In this document: positions 8,180 through 16,929 of the stretch, in pieces
Numbering within the stretch: the first letter of the stretch is position 1
Layout: each line of letters begins with the position of its first letter
From: an uncultured Porphyromonas sp.
Lineage (GTDB): Bacteria > Bacteroidota > Bacteroidia > Bacteroidales > Porphyromonadaceae
Direction: 5' to 3'
Assembly (NCBI RefSeq): GCF_900541275.1
Contig: NZ_UQJH01000001.1
Location: 496,001 to 560,000 of the forward strand
DNA length: 64,000 bases
Notes under the pieces: model-generated
Told to the model about the DNA's origin: nothing
Databases searched by the model: none
What the model saw: only the letters and a program-made list of their open reading frames with translations
Translations under genes and position numbers: made by a program

Positions 8180-8527
8180 TCAGGCCTTAGCCTTATCCAC
8201 GATCGCCTTAAACGCCTCCTGGTGATTCATCGCCAGGTCAGCGAGGACCTTGCGATTGATCTCGATACCCTTGTCGTGGAGCATCCCCATGAGCCTTGAG
8301 TAGGAGAGTCCCTCCTGACGTGCAGCCGCATTGATACGCTGGATCCAGAGGGCACGGAAAGTGCGCTTCTTGACCTTACGATCGCGGTAAGCGTAGGTAA
8401 GCCCCTTCTCCCAAGTATTCTTAGCTACCGTCCAGACATTCCTACGTGCACCATAGTAGCCACGGGTCTGCTTGAGGATTCTCTTGCGCCGCGCCTTAGA
8501 GGCGGCATGATTGACTGATCTTGACAT
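8180..8527 (-). CDS. rplT: 50S ribosomal protein bL20
   Basis: Binds 23S rRNA early in large-subunit assembly. The 115-aa, highly basic protein starts MSRSVNHAASKARRKRILKQ and contains ARRNVWTVAKNTWEKGLTYAYRDRKVKKR and WIQRINAAAR split over the usual helices; the length is standard. It is the last gene of thrS-infC-rpmI-rplT, with a strong terminator 30 bp downstream. In other bacteria bL20 represses its own operon; no such site could be recognised in the 99-bp gap to rpmI. Confidence 0.98.
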   Translation of the reverse strand: MSRSVNHAASKARRKRILKQTRGYYGARRNVWTVAKNTWEKGLTYAYRDRKVKKRTFRALWIQRINAAARQEGLSYSRLMGMLHDKGIEINRKVLADLAMNHQEAFKAIVDKAKA

Positions 8528-8626
8528 GATTCTAAAATTTCTGTGGACATGAGCGGCGGATCATTACTCTCCGCACTTCTCTGCTCATCATCCTGTTACT
8601 AAAATCTTACGTAGTCGACCGCTTAC

Positions 8627-8824
8627 TTATGCAAGTCCAAGCAGTTTCTTGACCCCACGCTCATTGGACTCGTGTACCAGTCCGGTATTTGTGAGATCAC
8701 GCTTTTGCCTCTTGGACTTACATGCCAGGAGGTGGCTCTTGTAAGCATGCTTACGCTTGATTTTTCCTGATCCGGTGAGAGAAAATCTCTTCTTAGCACC
8801 GCAATTAGTCTTAACCTTAGGCAT
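8627..8824 (-). CDS. rpmI: 50S ribosomal protein bL35
   Basis: A 65-aa basic ribosomal protein. It starts MPKVKTNCGAKKRFSLTGSG and has KIKRKHAYKSHLLACKSKRQ, the family signature. It lies between infC and rplT in the conserved order. The 61-bp gap to infC contains a hairpin (CCACGGC-GTGA-GCCGCGG on the minus strand, one mismatch) just below the infC stop. Confidence 0.98.
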   Translation of the reverse strand: MPKVKTNCGAKKRFSLTGSGKIKRKHAYKSHLLACKSKRQKRDLTNTGLVHESNERGVKKLLGLA

Positions 8825-8885
8825 GACTTGATGGATTAAATAATGTATAAATTAGTGATTGCCGCGGCTCACGCCGTGGACGTTA

Positions 8886-9527
8886 TTACGCCTCCTCTTC
8901 CGGCTCACTATCGGAGCCTTCATCAGAGGTGTGATGTTGATTGTTACTGCTACTATCGTCACTCTTCTTCTTAGCGACTCCCTTCTTGGGTGAGAAGAGC
9001 ATACTCATGCGCTTTCCCTCAAGCTTAGGGAGCTGATCCACCCGAGCGTAGTCCTCAAGATCGTTGGCAAAACGAAGGAGGAGGAGCTTACCCTGGTCCT
9101 TAAAGACGATGGACCGTCCACGGAAGAAGACATAAGCACGCACCTTGCTGCCCTCCTGCAGGAAGCTGATGGCATGGCGGAGCTTAAAGCTGTAGTCATG
9201 GTCGTCAGTCTGAGGTCCGAAGCGGATCTCCTTGAGCGTCGTCTTGACCTGATTGGCTTTCTGTTCCTTAGCCTTCTTCTTCTGCTGGTAAAGAAACTTT
9301 TGGTAGTCCAAAATCTTACAGACAGGCGGATCTGCATTGGGCGAAATCTCCACGAGATCGAGCTCCTGCTGCTGCGCCATACGGCGAGCCTCCTGGATGG
9401 TGTAGATCCCTTGCTCCACGTTGTCCCCTACGACACGCACCTCACGAGCACGGATCTGCTCATTGATACGATTGGAGTTTTCATCGTCGCGACTTCCGCG
9501 ACTAATTGGCTGTCTTCTTGCGGACAT
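8886..9527 (-). CDS. infC: Translation initiation factor IF-3
   Basis: Binds the 30S subunit and checks initiator tRNA and start codon. The N-terminal domain contains RINEQIRAREVRVVGDNVEQ and the linker QELDLVEISPNADPPVCKIL; the C-terminal domain contains KEIRFGPQTDDHDYSFKLRHA and ends near residue 180. A further acidic, low-complexity tail (about 185-213, SDDSSSNNQHHTSDEGSDS then EPEEEA) goes beyond the usual 175-180 aa. It starts at ATG rather than the rare ATT found in many infC genes, so the classical start-codon autoregulation may not apply. thrS lies 110 bp upstream. Confidence 0.96.
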   Translation of the reverse strand: MSARRQPISRGSRDDENSNRINEQIRAREVRVVGDNVEQGIYTIQEARRMAQQQELDLVEISPNADPPVCKILDYQKFLYQQKKKAKEQKANQVKTTLKEIRFGPQTDDHDYSFKLRHAISFLQEGSKVRAYVFFRGRSIVFKDQGKLLLLRFANDLEDYARVDQLPKLEGKRMSMLFSPKKGVAKKKSDDSSSNNQHHTSDEGSDSEPEEEA

Positions 9528-9637
9528 TAAGTCTCTTCTTGAGGTCTAAAAATATAGTTACGTGTCAGCAGTCTCCACTCCCTACCTCCCTGACAGGATA
9601 GGTACGAGAGTCGACTAAGCCGGTAGTTATCAGTCTA

Positions 9638-11644
9638 TTATTCCTTATCGTGCTGGTGAGCAAAGGCCTTCTGAGCCTCATCAGTTTGCTCCCACTGATG
9701 GGTCTGCTTGTAGATTTCCTGAGCCACAGCGTCGGCAAAGGTACTAATTTTTTCCGTACCCTGCTCGCCTTCACCCTGTTTGCGAATAGAAACGGTACCC
9801 TCTGCCTCCTCTTTCTCGCCTACGATCAAGAGGTAGGGGATGCGCATCAGCTCTGTCTCGCGGATCTTTTTGCCGAGCTTCTCGTCCCGATCATCGACCT
9901 TGACGCGGATACCCTTTTCCTTCAGCTCATCCTCCACCTTATAGGCGTAGTCAAGATATTTCTCCGAGACTGGGAGGATTGCCACCTGGTCTGGGCAGAG
10001 CCAGAGGGGGAACTTGCCCGCCGTATTCTCGCAGAGGACGGCGACAAAGCGCTCGATCGAACCAAAGGGCGCACGGTGGAGCATCACGGGGCGGTGCATC
10101 TGTCCGTCCTCTCCGGTGTACTCGAGCTGGAAGCGCTCCGGCAGATTGTAGTCCACCTGGATGGTACCGAGCTGCCACTTGCGACCGATGGCGTCCTTGA
10201 CCATAAAGTCGAGCTTAGGACCATAGAAGGCAGCCTCCCCCTCGACCACCTTAGCCTTGACGCCACGATCCTTGCAGACCTCGATGATGGCATTCTCTGC
10301 CTTCTCCCAATTCTCATCCGTCCCGATGTACTTCTCTTTATTATTGGGGTCACGCAGGGAGATCTGTGCCTCAAAGGACTTAAACTCAAGCGTCTTGAAG
10401 ACAATATAGATGATGTCCATCACGCGCTCAAACTCCTCCTTGATCTGATCAGGGCGACAGAAGATGTGCGCATCATCCTGCGTAAAGCCTCTCACACGGG
10501 TCAGTCCGTGGAGCTCCCCACTCTGCTCGTAGCGGTACACTGTACCAAACTCAGCAATGCGCACCGGCAGATCCCTGTAAGAGCGTGGCTTGCTCCGGAA
10601 GACTATGCAGTGGTGGGGGCAATTCATCGGCTTGAGCATATACTCCTCGCCCTCCTGCGGAGTCGTGATGGGGCGGAAGGAGTCCTTACCATACTTAGCC
10701 CAGTGGCCGGAGGTGACATAGAGCTGCTTGCTACCGATATGAGGCGTCATCACCTGCTGGTAGCCATAGGTCTCCTGAACACGCTCCAAGAAGCGCTGCA
10801 GGGTCAGCCGAAGTTGCGTGCCTCTCGGAAGCCAAAGGGGCAGGCCGGGTCCCACCTCACTTGAGAAGGTAAAGAGCTCAAGCTCCTTACCGATCTTACG
10901 GTGGTCGCGGAGCTTAGCCTCCTCCACCATCTGGAGATACTCATCCAGCATCTTCGCTTTGGGGAAGGTGATGCCGTACACGCGGGTAAGCATCTGACGA
11001 TTTTCATCCCCACGCCAATAAGCTCCTGCGAGCTTGGTCAGCTTGACCGCCTTGATCAGACCGGTGCTTGGGATATGCGGTCCACGGCAGAGATCGACAA
11101 AGTTGCCGCAGGTGTAGGTGCTTATCGTCCCATCCTCGAGGTCCTGGATAAGCTCCACCTTGTACGGATCCTTATCCTCCTCAGTCCAGTGATGAAGAGC
11201 GTCCTCCTTGGAGATCTCCTGACGGACCAGCGGCTGATCCTCCTTGGCAAGCTCCATGATACGCTTCTCCAGCTTAGGCAGGTCACTCTCGGTAAGAGTG
11301 GTACCTGTATCCGTCATATCGACATCGTAGTAGTAGCCGTCATCAACAGCGGGACCAATGGCAAATTTCACCCCCGGGTAAAGCTCCTGCAGCGCCTCGG
11401 CGGTGAGGTGGGCCGAGGTGTGCCAGAAGGCATGCTTCCCCTCGTCATCATCCCAGGTGAAGAACTGCACTCGTGCATCCGTCTCTATGGGACGCATTAC
11501 ATCCCACAGCTTGCCATTCACCCTTGCCACCAAGATCTTCTTAGCCAGCTGAGGGCTGATCTCTGCCGCCAGCTCTTGGCTGGTTACCCCCTTAGGGGCC
11601 TCCTTCTGAGACCCGTCCGGAAATGTAATTGTGATATTTGCCAT
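9638..11644 (-). CDS. thrS: Threonyl-tRNA synthetase
   Basis: Class II aminoacyl-tRNA synthetase of 668 aa. Domains in order: TGS (about 1-62, MANITITFPDGSQKEAPKG), editing domain with HTSAHLTAEAL, the second additional domain, the catalytic core with MLKPMNCPHHCIVF (zinc cysteine) and RVRGFTQDDAHIFC, and a C-terminal anticodon-binding domain. First gene of thrS-infC-rpmI-rplT. A TACCTTTG -7 box lies 48 bases upstream. No T-box or tRNA-mimic leader was recognised in the short 5' region. Confidence 0.98.
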   Translation of the reverse strand: MANITITFPDGSQKEAPKGVTSQELAAEISPQLAKKILVARVNGKLWDVMRPIETDARVQFFTWDDDEGKHAFWHTSAHLTAEALQELYPGVKFAIGPAVDDGYYYDVDMTDTGTTLTESDLPKLEKRIMELAKEDQPLVRQEISKEDALHHWTEEDKDPYKVELIQDLEDGTISTYTCGNFVDLCRGPHIPSTGLIKAVKLTKLAGAYWRGDENRQMLTRVYGITFPKAKMLDEYLQMVEEAKLRDHRKIGKELELFTFSSEVGPGLPLWLPRGTQLRLTLQRFLERVQETYGYQQVMTPHIGSKQLYVTSGHWAKYGKDSFRPITTPQEGEEYMLKPMNCPHHCIVFRSKPRSYRDLPVRIAEFGTVYRYEQSGELHGLTRVRGFTQDDAHIFCRPDQIKEEFERVMDIIYIVFKTLEFKSFEAQISLRDPNNKEKYIGTDENWEKAENAIIEVCKDRGVKAKVVEGEAAFYGPKLDFMVKDAIGRKWQLGTIQVDYNLPERFQLEYTGEDGQMHRPVMLHRAPFGSIERFVAVLCENTAGKFPLWLCPDQVAILPVSEKYLDYAYKVEDELKEKGIRVKVDDRDEKLGKKIRETELMRIPYLLIVGEKEEAEGTVSIRKQGEGEQGTEKISTFADAVAQEIYKQTHQWEQTDEAQKAFAHQHDKE

Positions 11645-11691
11645 GATCTATATTGATTGATCTACTTTCTCTGTCTGCTATCTATAATAGA

Positions 11692-11699
11692 CAAAGGTA
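11692..11699 (-). promoter_or_regulatory. -7 element upstream of thrS
   Basis: Minus-strand TACCTTTG, 47 bases upstream of the thrS ATG. No clear -33 TTTG at 19-21 bp. Confidence 0.45.
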
Positions 11700-11815
11700 C
11701 AAACTTTTGCCGTATTCCGATCCGCCCCACAAAATCAGGCCCCGACGAGACTGAGCGTGAGGATGAAGACGAAAGTGGAGGATCAGCCGGAGAGCACCCG
11801 GTTGCGGGTCGGTGC

Positions 11816-12685
11816 TCAGGGATTGAGCTCGCGGAGACGGTCTCGGACCTGCTCCATCTGCCACATCGGGGTGGAGGTGGCGCCGGTGATACCCACCGTC
11901 CTGACCTCAAGAGGGAGGGGGTCTGTGATCTCGGAGGGGTCGGAGATGAAGTAGGTGTGGGGATTGGCCTGCAGGGCGGCGCGGTAGAGCACTTTGCCGT
12001 TGCTGCTGTTCTTACCGGCGATGAAGTAGATAACATCCTTGCTCTTGGCAAAGTCGACAAGATCCTTCATCCGATTGGCGACCTGACGGCAGATGGTATC
12101 GTGGCTCTCGAAGTAGACCCCGGGCCGAAGGTGGTCGCTGACATAGCCGATGAGCTCCCGGTAAGCCATACCGTCCATAGTGGTCTGGCTGAAAAGATAG
12201 ACAGGACGACTGAGATCAACCTTCTCCTCCACGTCGCTGATCGACTGGACGACAATCGCATGCCCCTCTGTCTGACCGACGAGCCCATTTACCTCAGCAT
12301 GTCCCAGCTTGCCGAAGATAACGATCTGCCCTCCCTCGCGGGAGGTTTTCTCATAGGTCTTGCGGATCTTACGCTGGAGGGAGAGGACGACCGGACAGGT
12401 GGCGTCAATGATCTCCAGTCCACGGGATCGCGCCTCGGCATAAATCTCGGGCGGTTCGCCATGGGCCCGGAAGAGAACCCGCTTGTCCCTCAGGTGGCTG
12501 AGATCCTCGTAGCGGATCGGACGAAGTCCTTTCTCGGAGAGACGTGAGACCTCCTGACTATTGTGTACAATATCTCCGAGAGAGTAGAGCGAGTGTCCCC
12601 CCTCGAGCTCGGTCTCAGCCTTCTCGATCGCAGTGACGACACCGAAGCAGAAGCCGGACTTGCTATTAATCTCGATGTCGATCAT
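11816..12685 (-). CDS. ispH: 4-hydroxy-3-methylbut-2-enyl diphosphate reductase
   Basis: Last step of the MEP isoprenoid pathway, giving IPP and DMAPP through a [4Fe-4S] centre. The three cluster cysteines are visible: Cys13 (KSGFCFGV), Cys97 (DATCPVV) and Cys199 (DTICRQVANR); substrate-binding KLGHAEVNG and NSSNGKVL are present. The 289-aa length is normal. It overlaps the cmk stop by 4 bp, so it is translationally coupled and ends the long ftsX-to-ispH run. It works in the same pathway as dxs at 45.3 kb. A hairpin overlaps its stop codon (11792-11817) but has no U tract. Confidence 0.97.
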   Translation of the reverse strand: MIDIEINSKSGFCFGVVTAIEKAETELEGGHSLYSLGDIVHNSQEVSRLSEKGLRPIRYEDLSHLRDKRVLFRAHGEPPEIYAEARSRGLEIIDATCPVVLSLQRKIRKTYEKTSREGGQIVIFGKLGHAEVNGLVGQTEGHAIVVQSISDVEEKVDLSRPVYLFSQTTMDGMAYRELIGYVSDHLRPGVYFESHDTICRQVANRMKDLVDFAKSKDVIYFIAGKNSSNGKVLYRAALQANPHTYFISDPSEITDPLPLEVRTVGITGATSTPMWQMEQVRDRLRELNP

Positions 12686-13368
12686 AGGCGCTCCCTTACC
12701 CGCTCCTCGACCCAGGCCTGTTGCTGGTCGAGGGTCATATCAGAGTTGTCGAGGACAAGGGCGTCCTCTGCCTGCCTGAGGGGGCTGACAGTGCGACCGG
12801 AGTCGATGCGGTCCCGCTCTCGGACGTTAGCGAGCACGGAGTCGAAGGTGACCGACTCGCCCTTAGCCGTCAGCTCGTCAAAGCGCCTGCGCGCTCTGAC
12901 TTCGGGTCGGGCGGTGACGAAGATCTTGAGCTCCGCATCGGGGAGAATGGTGGTGCCGACATCTCGCCCGTCCATCACTACCCCCTTCTGCCTCGCCATA
13001 GCCTGCTGCTGTCTCGTGAGTTCGCTGCGGACCTCCGGTATGGTGGCGACTGGGCTGACATGCTCCGAGACCTCCATACCCCTGATCTCCCGCTCAACGT
13101 CCTCGCCATTGAGGAGAAGGTGCTGACCATCGGGGTGGATGGCGAAGCGCAGCTCTATCTCAGGAAGCCGGCGAGCGATCTCCTCGACCATCGGCTCATG
13201 TCCACTGAAGAGTCCCTCCCGGAGGGCATAGAGCGTGACGCCCCGATACATAGCACCAGTATCAACATAAGTGTAGCCGAGGGAGCGGGCGAGACGCTTA
13301 GCGATAGTGCTCTTGCCACAGGAGGAGTAGCCGTCGAGGGCGATATTGATCTTCTTGCTGTCTGTCAT
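12682..13368 (-). CDS. cmk: Cytidylate kinase
   Basis: Phosphorylates CMP and dCMP with ATP in the cytoplasm. The P-loop GYSSCGKST is at residues 13-21, followed by YVDTGAMYRGVTLYA (CMP site), MDGRDVGTTILPDAELKIFV and the arginine-rich lid RPEVRARRRFDEL. At 228 aa it has the usual length. It overlaps ispH by 4 bp downstream and shares one base with the TPR gene upstream, so all three are probably one transcript. Confidence 0.97.
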   Translation of the reverse strand: MTDSKKINIALDGYSSCGKSTIAKRLARSLGYTYVDTGAMYRGVTLYALREGLFSGHEPMVEEIARRLPEIELRFAIHPDGQHLLLNGEDVEREIRGMEVSEHVSPVATIPEVRSELTRQQQAMARQKGVVMDGRDVGTTILPDAELKIFVTARPEVRARRRFDELTAKGESVTFDSVLANVRERDRIDSGRTVSPLRQAEDALVLDNSDMTLDQQQAWVEERVRERL

Positions 13369-15440
13369 TACTGCATGCGCTTGATGATGTTGTAGGAGCC
13401 AAAGACGCCTAGAGCACCGGCCCGGCTCATGTCCCGATCCCCCTTCTCCTTATCCCCCGTGGCATAGTAGGCAAGTCCGCGGGCAAAGAAGGCGTCGCCA
13501 AAGGAGGGATCTCTGATGATCAGATCGCTGAGGGCGGAGATCGCCTCGTGATACTGCCCAAGGCCGTAGTGAGCGTAGGCGAGGTTGTAGAGCGCCGGGA
13601 GGTAGCCGGGGACGAGGTCGAGCACCTTGCGGAAGTCCTCGATGGAGGAGGTGTAGGTCGCTTTCTTCAGGAGGTAGTCCTTGGAGAGATCTGCCTTGGA
13701 GACATCGACGCCGAGGTCTATCTGAGTGTGGCGGACGGTCTCCTTATTGATAAAGTCCTTGATGCGGGAGACACCACGCTGGAGGTAGGCATCGGGCTGG
13801 TCGGGGTGCTCAGCAATCACTCGGTCGAGTGTCGCCACCACCGCTGCATGATCGCTGACCATCACCTGGTCCATAGCGAGGGCAAAGAGATCCTGCTCCC
13901 TCATCTGCGGGAATGAGTCGATGCGGCTCATGTGGTAGTCAAACTGTAGCTGATTGAGGACCGGAAGGTCATTGACCACATAGATCTTGCGATCGGACGT
14001 TGGCAGATGAAGCTCGCCTGAGTAGTCTCGCTCCTTGCCAAGTCGGGGCTGAGCCTCCTCCTTCATATAATACGAGAGGGTGAAGAGCGGCATCGGCTCC
14101 ACCGGCATCTCTCGATCCTGCACGCGACCACGGATGCCGCCCTCCTCCGCCTCGGCATAGAGCTCATTGTACCCCTTCTCCCGGCTGTTGTAGACGAGGA
14201 GACGGAACTTGCGGATGTTGTCGTCCCGCTCGTCCCGGACCTGTCGGGCGCCTCCCTCAGCGTACATATTCTCCGCATCCTCTTTCAGCAACTCGGACAT
14301 CTCCTTCTGCTGCTGCTCCGCCTTACGTCGCGTTGCAGGGTCGTACATCATCTTGCTGGCGAGGTAATTGTCCTTCTTTGCCTCAATGGTCTGCCCCAGA
14401 CCCATATTGGCTCTGGAGCGCTCGGCAAAGGCGGGGACAAATGTGGGATAGCGGTTGATGATCTTGGTCAGGTCGGACTTGGCGAGAGTGTAGCTACCGA
14501 GTTCGTTGGCGACTAAGGCGCGATTGAAGATCGCAAAGTAATTGTCCGGCTGTAGCATGACCACTCTACTGAAGTCGTCTAATGCTCCATTGAGCTCCCC
14601 CACCTGCGTCCGGAGGAGGGCGCGATTGTATCGGGCGATGAGGTTATTGGGATCCAGTTCCACCGCCATAGTGTAGTCGCCCATCGCTCCGCGCATATTA
14701 TTTTGCTGGTATCGGATGAGCGCTCTATTGGTATATAGTATCGGCTCATTGGCATTGATGCGGATCGCCTTGTCGAGGTAATCCTCTGCCTCTCGATACT
14801 TGCGCCTACTGTAGGCAATATCCGCCATAGAGAGATGAGCATTGGTCAGCGAAGGTGAGAGGGCAAGCGCTTTCTCAAAGAGCCCCTGCGCTGCAATGGT
14901 GTCACCCTGCTGCAGTCGGAGACCGCCATCGATCAGATAGCCATCCGCATAGTCGGGATGATAGCGGTGGAGGTGGTCAAGGAGGCGACGGGCGGATACC
15001 GTATCCTTCATTGATGTGTAGAGGACCGCAGCATTGTGGAGCGCCCCCCGATTGTCGGGATTATCGGCTAGCACCACCCTGTAGTCCTGAAGCGCCAGCG
15101 AGTCCTCGCCCAGCGTGTGGCGGGTGAGGGCGCGGAGGTAGTAGGCGTCGTAGATGAAGGGATTACGTCCGATGCTGACAGAAGCATCCTGCTCAGCACC
15201 CCTGACATCCCCAAGGCTGTACTTCGCAACCGCCCGCCAGTAGTAGGGGCGTGCAGAGGTGGAGTCGACCCGGATGGCAGTATTGAAGTATTGGATGGCG
15301 AGGACGTAATCCTTGAAGAGGATCGCATTTTGCCCTATGGTCATCACCCGAGCCGGGTCGATCTGGGCGTGTGCGGGCAGGAGATGGCAGACCACCAGTA
15401 TGGTGGTCTGCCAAAGTCGTAAGCGGATCCTCTCTCTCAT
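13368..15440 (-). CDS. Exported tetratricopeptide-repeat protein
   Basis: A 690-aa protein with an N-terminal signal peptide (about 1-25, basic then LWQTTILVVCHLLPAHA, cleavage likely after AHA). Residues about 28-340 are consecutive TPR units, recognisable by patterns such as PYYWRAVAKYSLGDVRGAEQD, AHLSMADIAYSRRKYREAED and AIFNRALVANELGSYTLAKSD. A charged middle section (about 340-470) has no recognised domain, and two or three further TPRs follow (about 545-680). It is likely a periplasmic or surface scaffold; partners are unknown. It lies between def and cmk with almost no intergenic space. Confidence 0.88.
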   Translation of the reverse strand: MRERIRLRLWQTTILVVCHLLPAHAQIDPARVMTIGQNAILFKDYVLAIQYFNTAIRVDSTSARPYYWRAVAKYSLGDVRGAEQDASVSIGRNPFIYDAYYLRALTRHTLGEDSLALQDYRVVLADNPDNRGALHNAAVLYTSMKDTVSARRLLDHLHRYHPDYADGYLIDGGLRLQQGDTIAAQGLFEKALALSPSLTNAHLSMADIAYSRRKYREAEDYLDKAIRINANEPILYTNRALIRYQQNNMRGAMGDYTMAVELDPNNLIARYNRALLRTQVGELNGALDDFSRVVMLQPDNYFAIFNRALVANELGSYTLAKSDLTKIINRYPTFVPAFAERSRANMGLGQTIEAKKDNYLASKMMYDPATRRKAEQQQKEMSELLKEDAENMYAEGGARQVRDERDDNIRKFRLLVYNSREKGYNELYAEAEEGGIRGRVQDREMPVEPMPLFTLSYYMKEEAQPRLGKERDYSGELHLPTSDRKIYVVNDLPVLNQLQFDYHMSRIDSFPQMREQDLFALAMDQVMVSDHAAVVATLDRVIAEHPDQPDAYLQRGVSRIKDFINKETVRHTQIDLGVDVSKADLSKDYLLKKATYTSSIEDFRKVLDLVPGYLPALYNLAYAHYGLGQYHEAISALSDLIIRDPSFGDAFFARGLAYYATGDKEKGDRDMSRAGALGVFGSYNIIKRMQ

Positions 15441-15449
15441 CCCGGTCAG

Positions 15450-16007
15450 TTATCGGCTATTGGTGATGATCTTGTAGTCCGCCCGGACATTGCCGCGGGA
15501 CATCTTCTTGAGCTTACTGCGGATCATGGCCTTGCGCATCGCGGGAACCTTGTCTGTGAAGAGGATCCCACGGGTGTGGTCAAACTCATGCTGGAAGACC
15601 CGCGCGCTGAAGCCTCGGAAGGTTTCCTCGTGCCACTCGAAGCTCTCATCCTGGTACTTCACCCGCACCATCGTCGGTCGGCTTACCGGCTCGCTGAGAC
15701 CGGGGAGACTGAGGCAGCCCTCGTCCAGGGTTACCTCCTCCGTGCCATACTCCAGCACCTCCGCATTGATAAAGGTGTGCTTCATATCTGCCGTCTCGGG
15801 ATAGGCGTCCTGGAGGGGCGACGCATCGATGACAAAGAGCTGCAGTGCCTTGCCCACCTGCGGGGCGGCCAGTCCGATCCCATCGGAGGCATACATGGTG
15901 TCGTACATATCGGCAATCAGCTTTTGGAGACCCGGCAGGTCAGGAGTCACCTCCTTGGTCGGTTCTCTCAGTATATCGGTGCCGTAGACGAATATAGGTA
16001 GTTCCAT
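15450..16007 (-). CDS. def: Peptide deformylase
   Basis: Removes the N-formyl group from nascent proteins. All three metal-site motifs are present: GIGLAAPQV (43-51), EGCLSLP with metal ligand Cys98, and HEFDH (140-144) with the catalytic glutamate. The 185-aa length fits. It sits between ruvX (21 bp upstream) and the TPR gene (9 bp downstream). Confidence 0.98.
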   Translation of the reverse strand: MELPIFVYGTDILREPTKEVTPDLPGLQKLIADMYDTMYASDGIGLAAPQVGKALQLFVIDASPLQDAYPETADMKHTFINAEVLEYGTEEVTLDEGCLSLPGLSEPVSRPTMVRVKYQDESFEWHEETFRGFSARVFQHEFDHTRGILFTDKVPAMRKAMIRSKLKKMSRGNVRADYKIITNSR

Positions 16008-16028
16008 TGCTTACTTTCTATTCATTAA

Positions 16029-16472
16029 TTATATCTCTCCCCGATCCTGCATCTCACGATAGGTCCGACTCTCAAGGAAGTCACGCAGGATGATCACGGC
16101 GCTGATCTCGTCGACCAGCCCTTTCTCCCGCCTCTTCATCCGCCCCATTCCGCTCTCGACGAGGGTCCGATTGGCGATTACTGAAGTGAAGCGCTCGTCA
16201 TACCTTATGATGAGCATGGCAGGTAAAAGTTTACGCAGCCTATTGATCAGCGGAGTAATGTATTTCTCACTCTCGGAGGGCGAATTGTCCGTCTGCTTAG
16301 GTAGCCCGATGATGATCGCATCCACCTGCTCCCGCTGACAGTAGTCCCTCACACGATCGGGGATCTCGCCCGTGGAGGCATAGCCCATACCGTCGGGGAT
16401 GATCCTCAGGGGGTCCGTCACCGCCATACCGGTTCGCTTGCGCCCTACATCCAGCCCTAAGAGACGTCCCAT
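16029..16472 (-). CDS. ruvX: YqgF/RuvX-family RNase H-fold nuclease
   Basis: A 147-aa RNase H-like protein (YqgF), thought to act in pre-16S rRNA 5' processing and proposed as a Holliday-junction resolvase. The first catalytic aspartate is in LLGLDVGRKRTGMAVTD (Asp8), and DAIIIGLPKQTDNSPSESEKY and DERFTSVIA are typical. Its start overlaps the end of folK by 16 bp. Confidence 0.93.
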   Translation of the reverse strand: MGRLLGLDVGRKRTGMAVTDPLRIIPDGMGYASTGEIPDRVRDYCQREQVDAIIIGLPKQTDNSPSESEKYITPLINRLRKLLPAMLIIRYDERFTSVIANRTLVESGMGRMKRREKGLVDEISAVIILRDFLESRTYREMQDRGEI

Positions 16473-16924
16473 AGAAGCTCTCGGATGGTCTTACGGGTGA
16501 TCGGGTCAATCACGTCAGGCGCTATCTCGGCCAAGGGCTGGAGGACAAAGAGCCGCTCTCGCATACGAGGATGAGGGATCTCCAGCCACTCATCGTGGTA
16601 GACCAGGTCATCGATCATCAGAATATCGACATCGCAGGTCCGGTCGAAGTGGATCCCGCTGACGCTCTTCCGCTCACGCCCCAGCTCTCGCTCGATCTCG
16701 CGCGTCATCGTAAGAAGGGCTCGAGGGGCAAGCGAAGTACGGACAGCGAGCACTTGATTAAGAAACTTATGCTCACTCTCAAAGCCCACCGGCTCCGTCT
16801 CCATAGGAGAGGAGACAGCGAGAACCTTCCCCACCCGCTCACCGATCAGCCGTACCGCCTCGGAGAGGTAGTGGGCACGATCTCCTAAGTTGCTCCCGAG
16901 AGCGATATAAGTGGTGTGCTCCAT
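16457..16924 (-). CDS. folK: 2-amino-4-hydroxy-6-hydroxymethyldihydropteridine diphosphokinase
   Basis: Pyrophosphorylates 6-hydroxymethyl-dihydropterin in folate synthesis. The 155-aa protein has ALGSNLGDRAHYL at the N-terminus, ETEPVGFESEHKFLNQVLAV, the magnesium-binding CDVDILMIDD and IPHPRMRERLFVLQPLAEIAP. It lies 5 bp downstream of queA and overlaps ruvX by 16 bp. No other folate gene is nearby; its position in the ftsX-to-ispH run is the conserved Bacteroidetes arrangement. Confidence 0.97.
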   Translation of the reverse strand: MEHTTYIALGSNLGDRAHYLSEAVRLIGERVGKVLAVSSPMETEPVGFESEHKFLNQVLAVRTSLAPRALLTMTREIERELGRERKSVSGIHFDRTCDVDILMIDDLVYHDEWLEIPHPRMRERLFVLQPLAEIAPDVIDPITRKTIRELLWDVS

Positions 16925-16929
16925 AAGTG

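Noticed and set aside
9650..10864. Open frame of 404 codons antisense to thrS
   Set aside because: Shadow of threonyl-tRNA synthetase; the residues resemble no family and mirror the sense codons.
11792..11817. Terminator for ispH
   Set aside because: A GAGCACC/GGTGCTC hairpin overlaps the stop codon, but no U tract follows on the minus strand.
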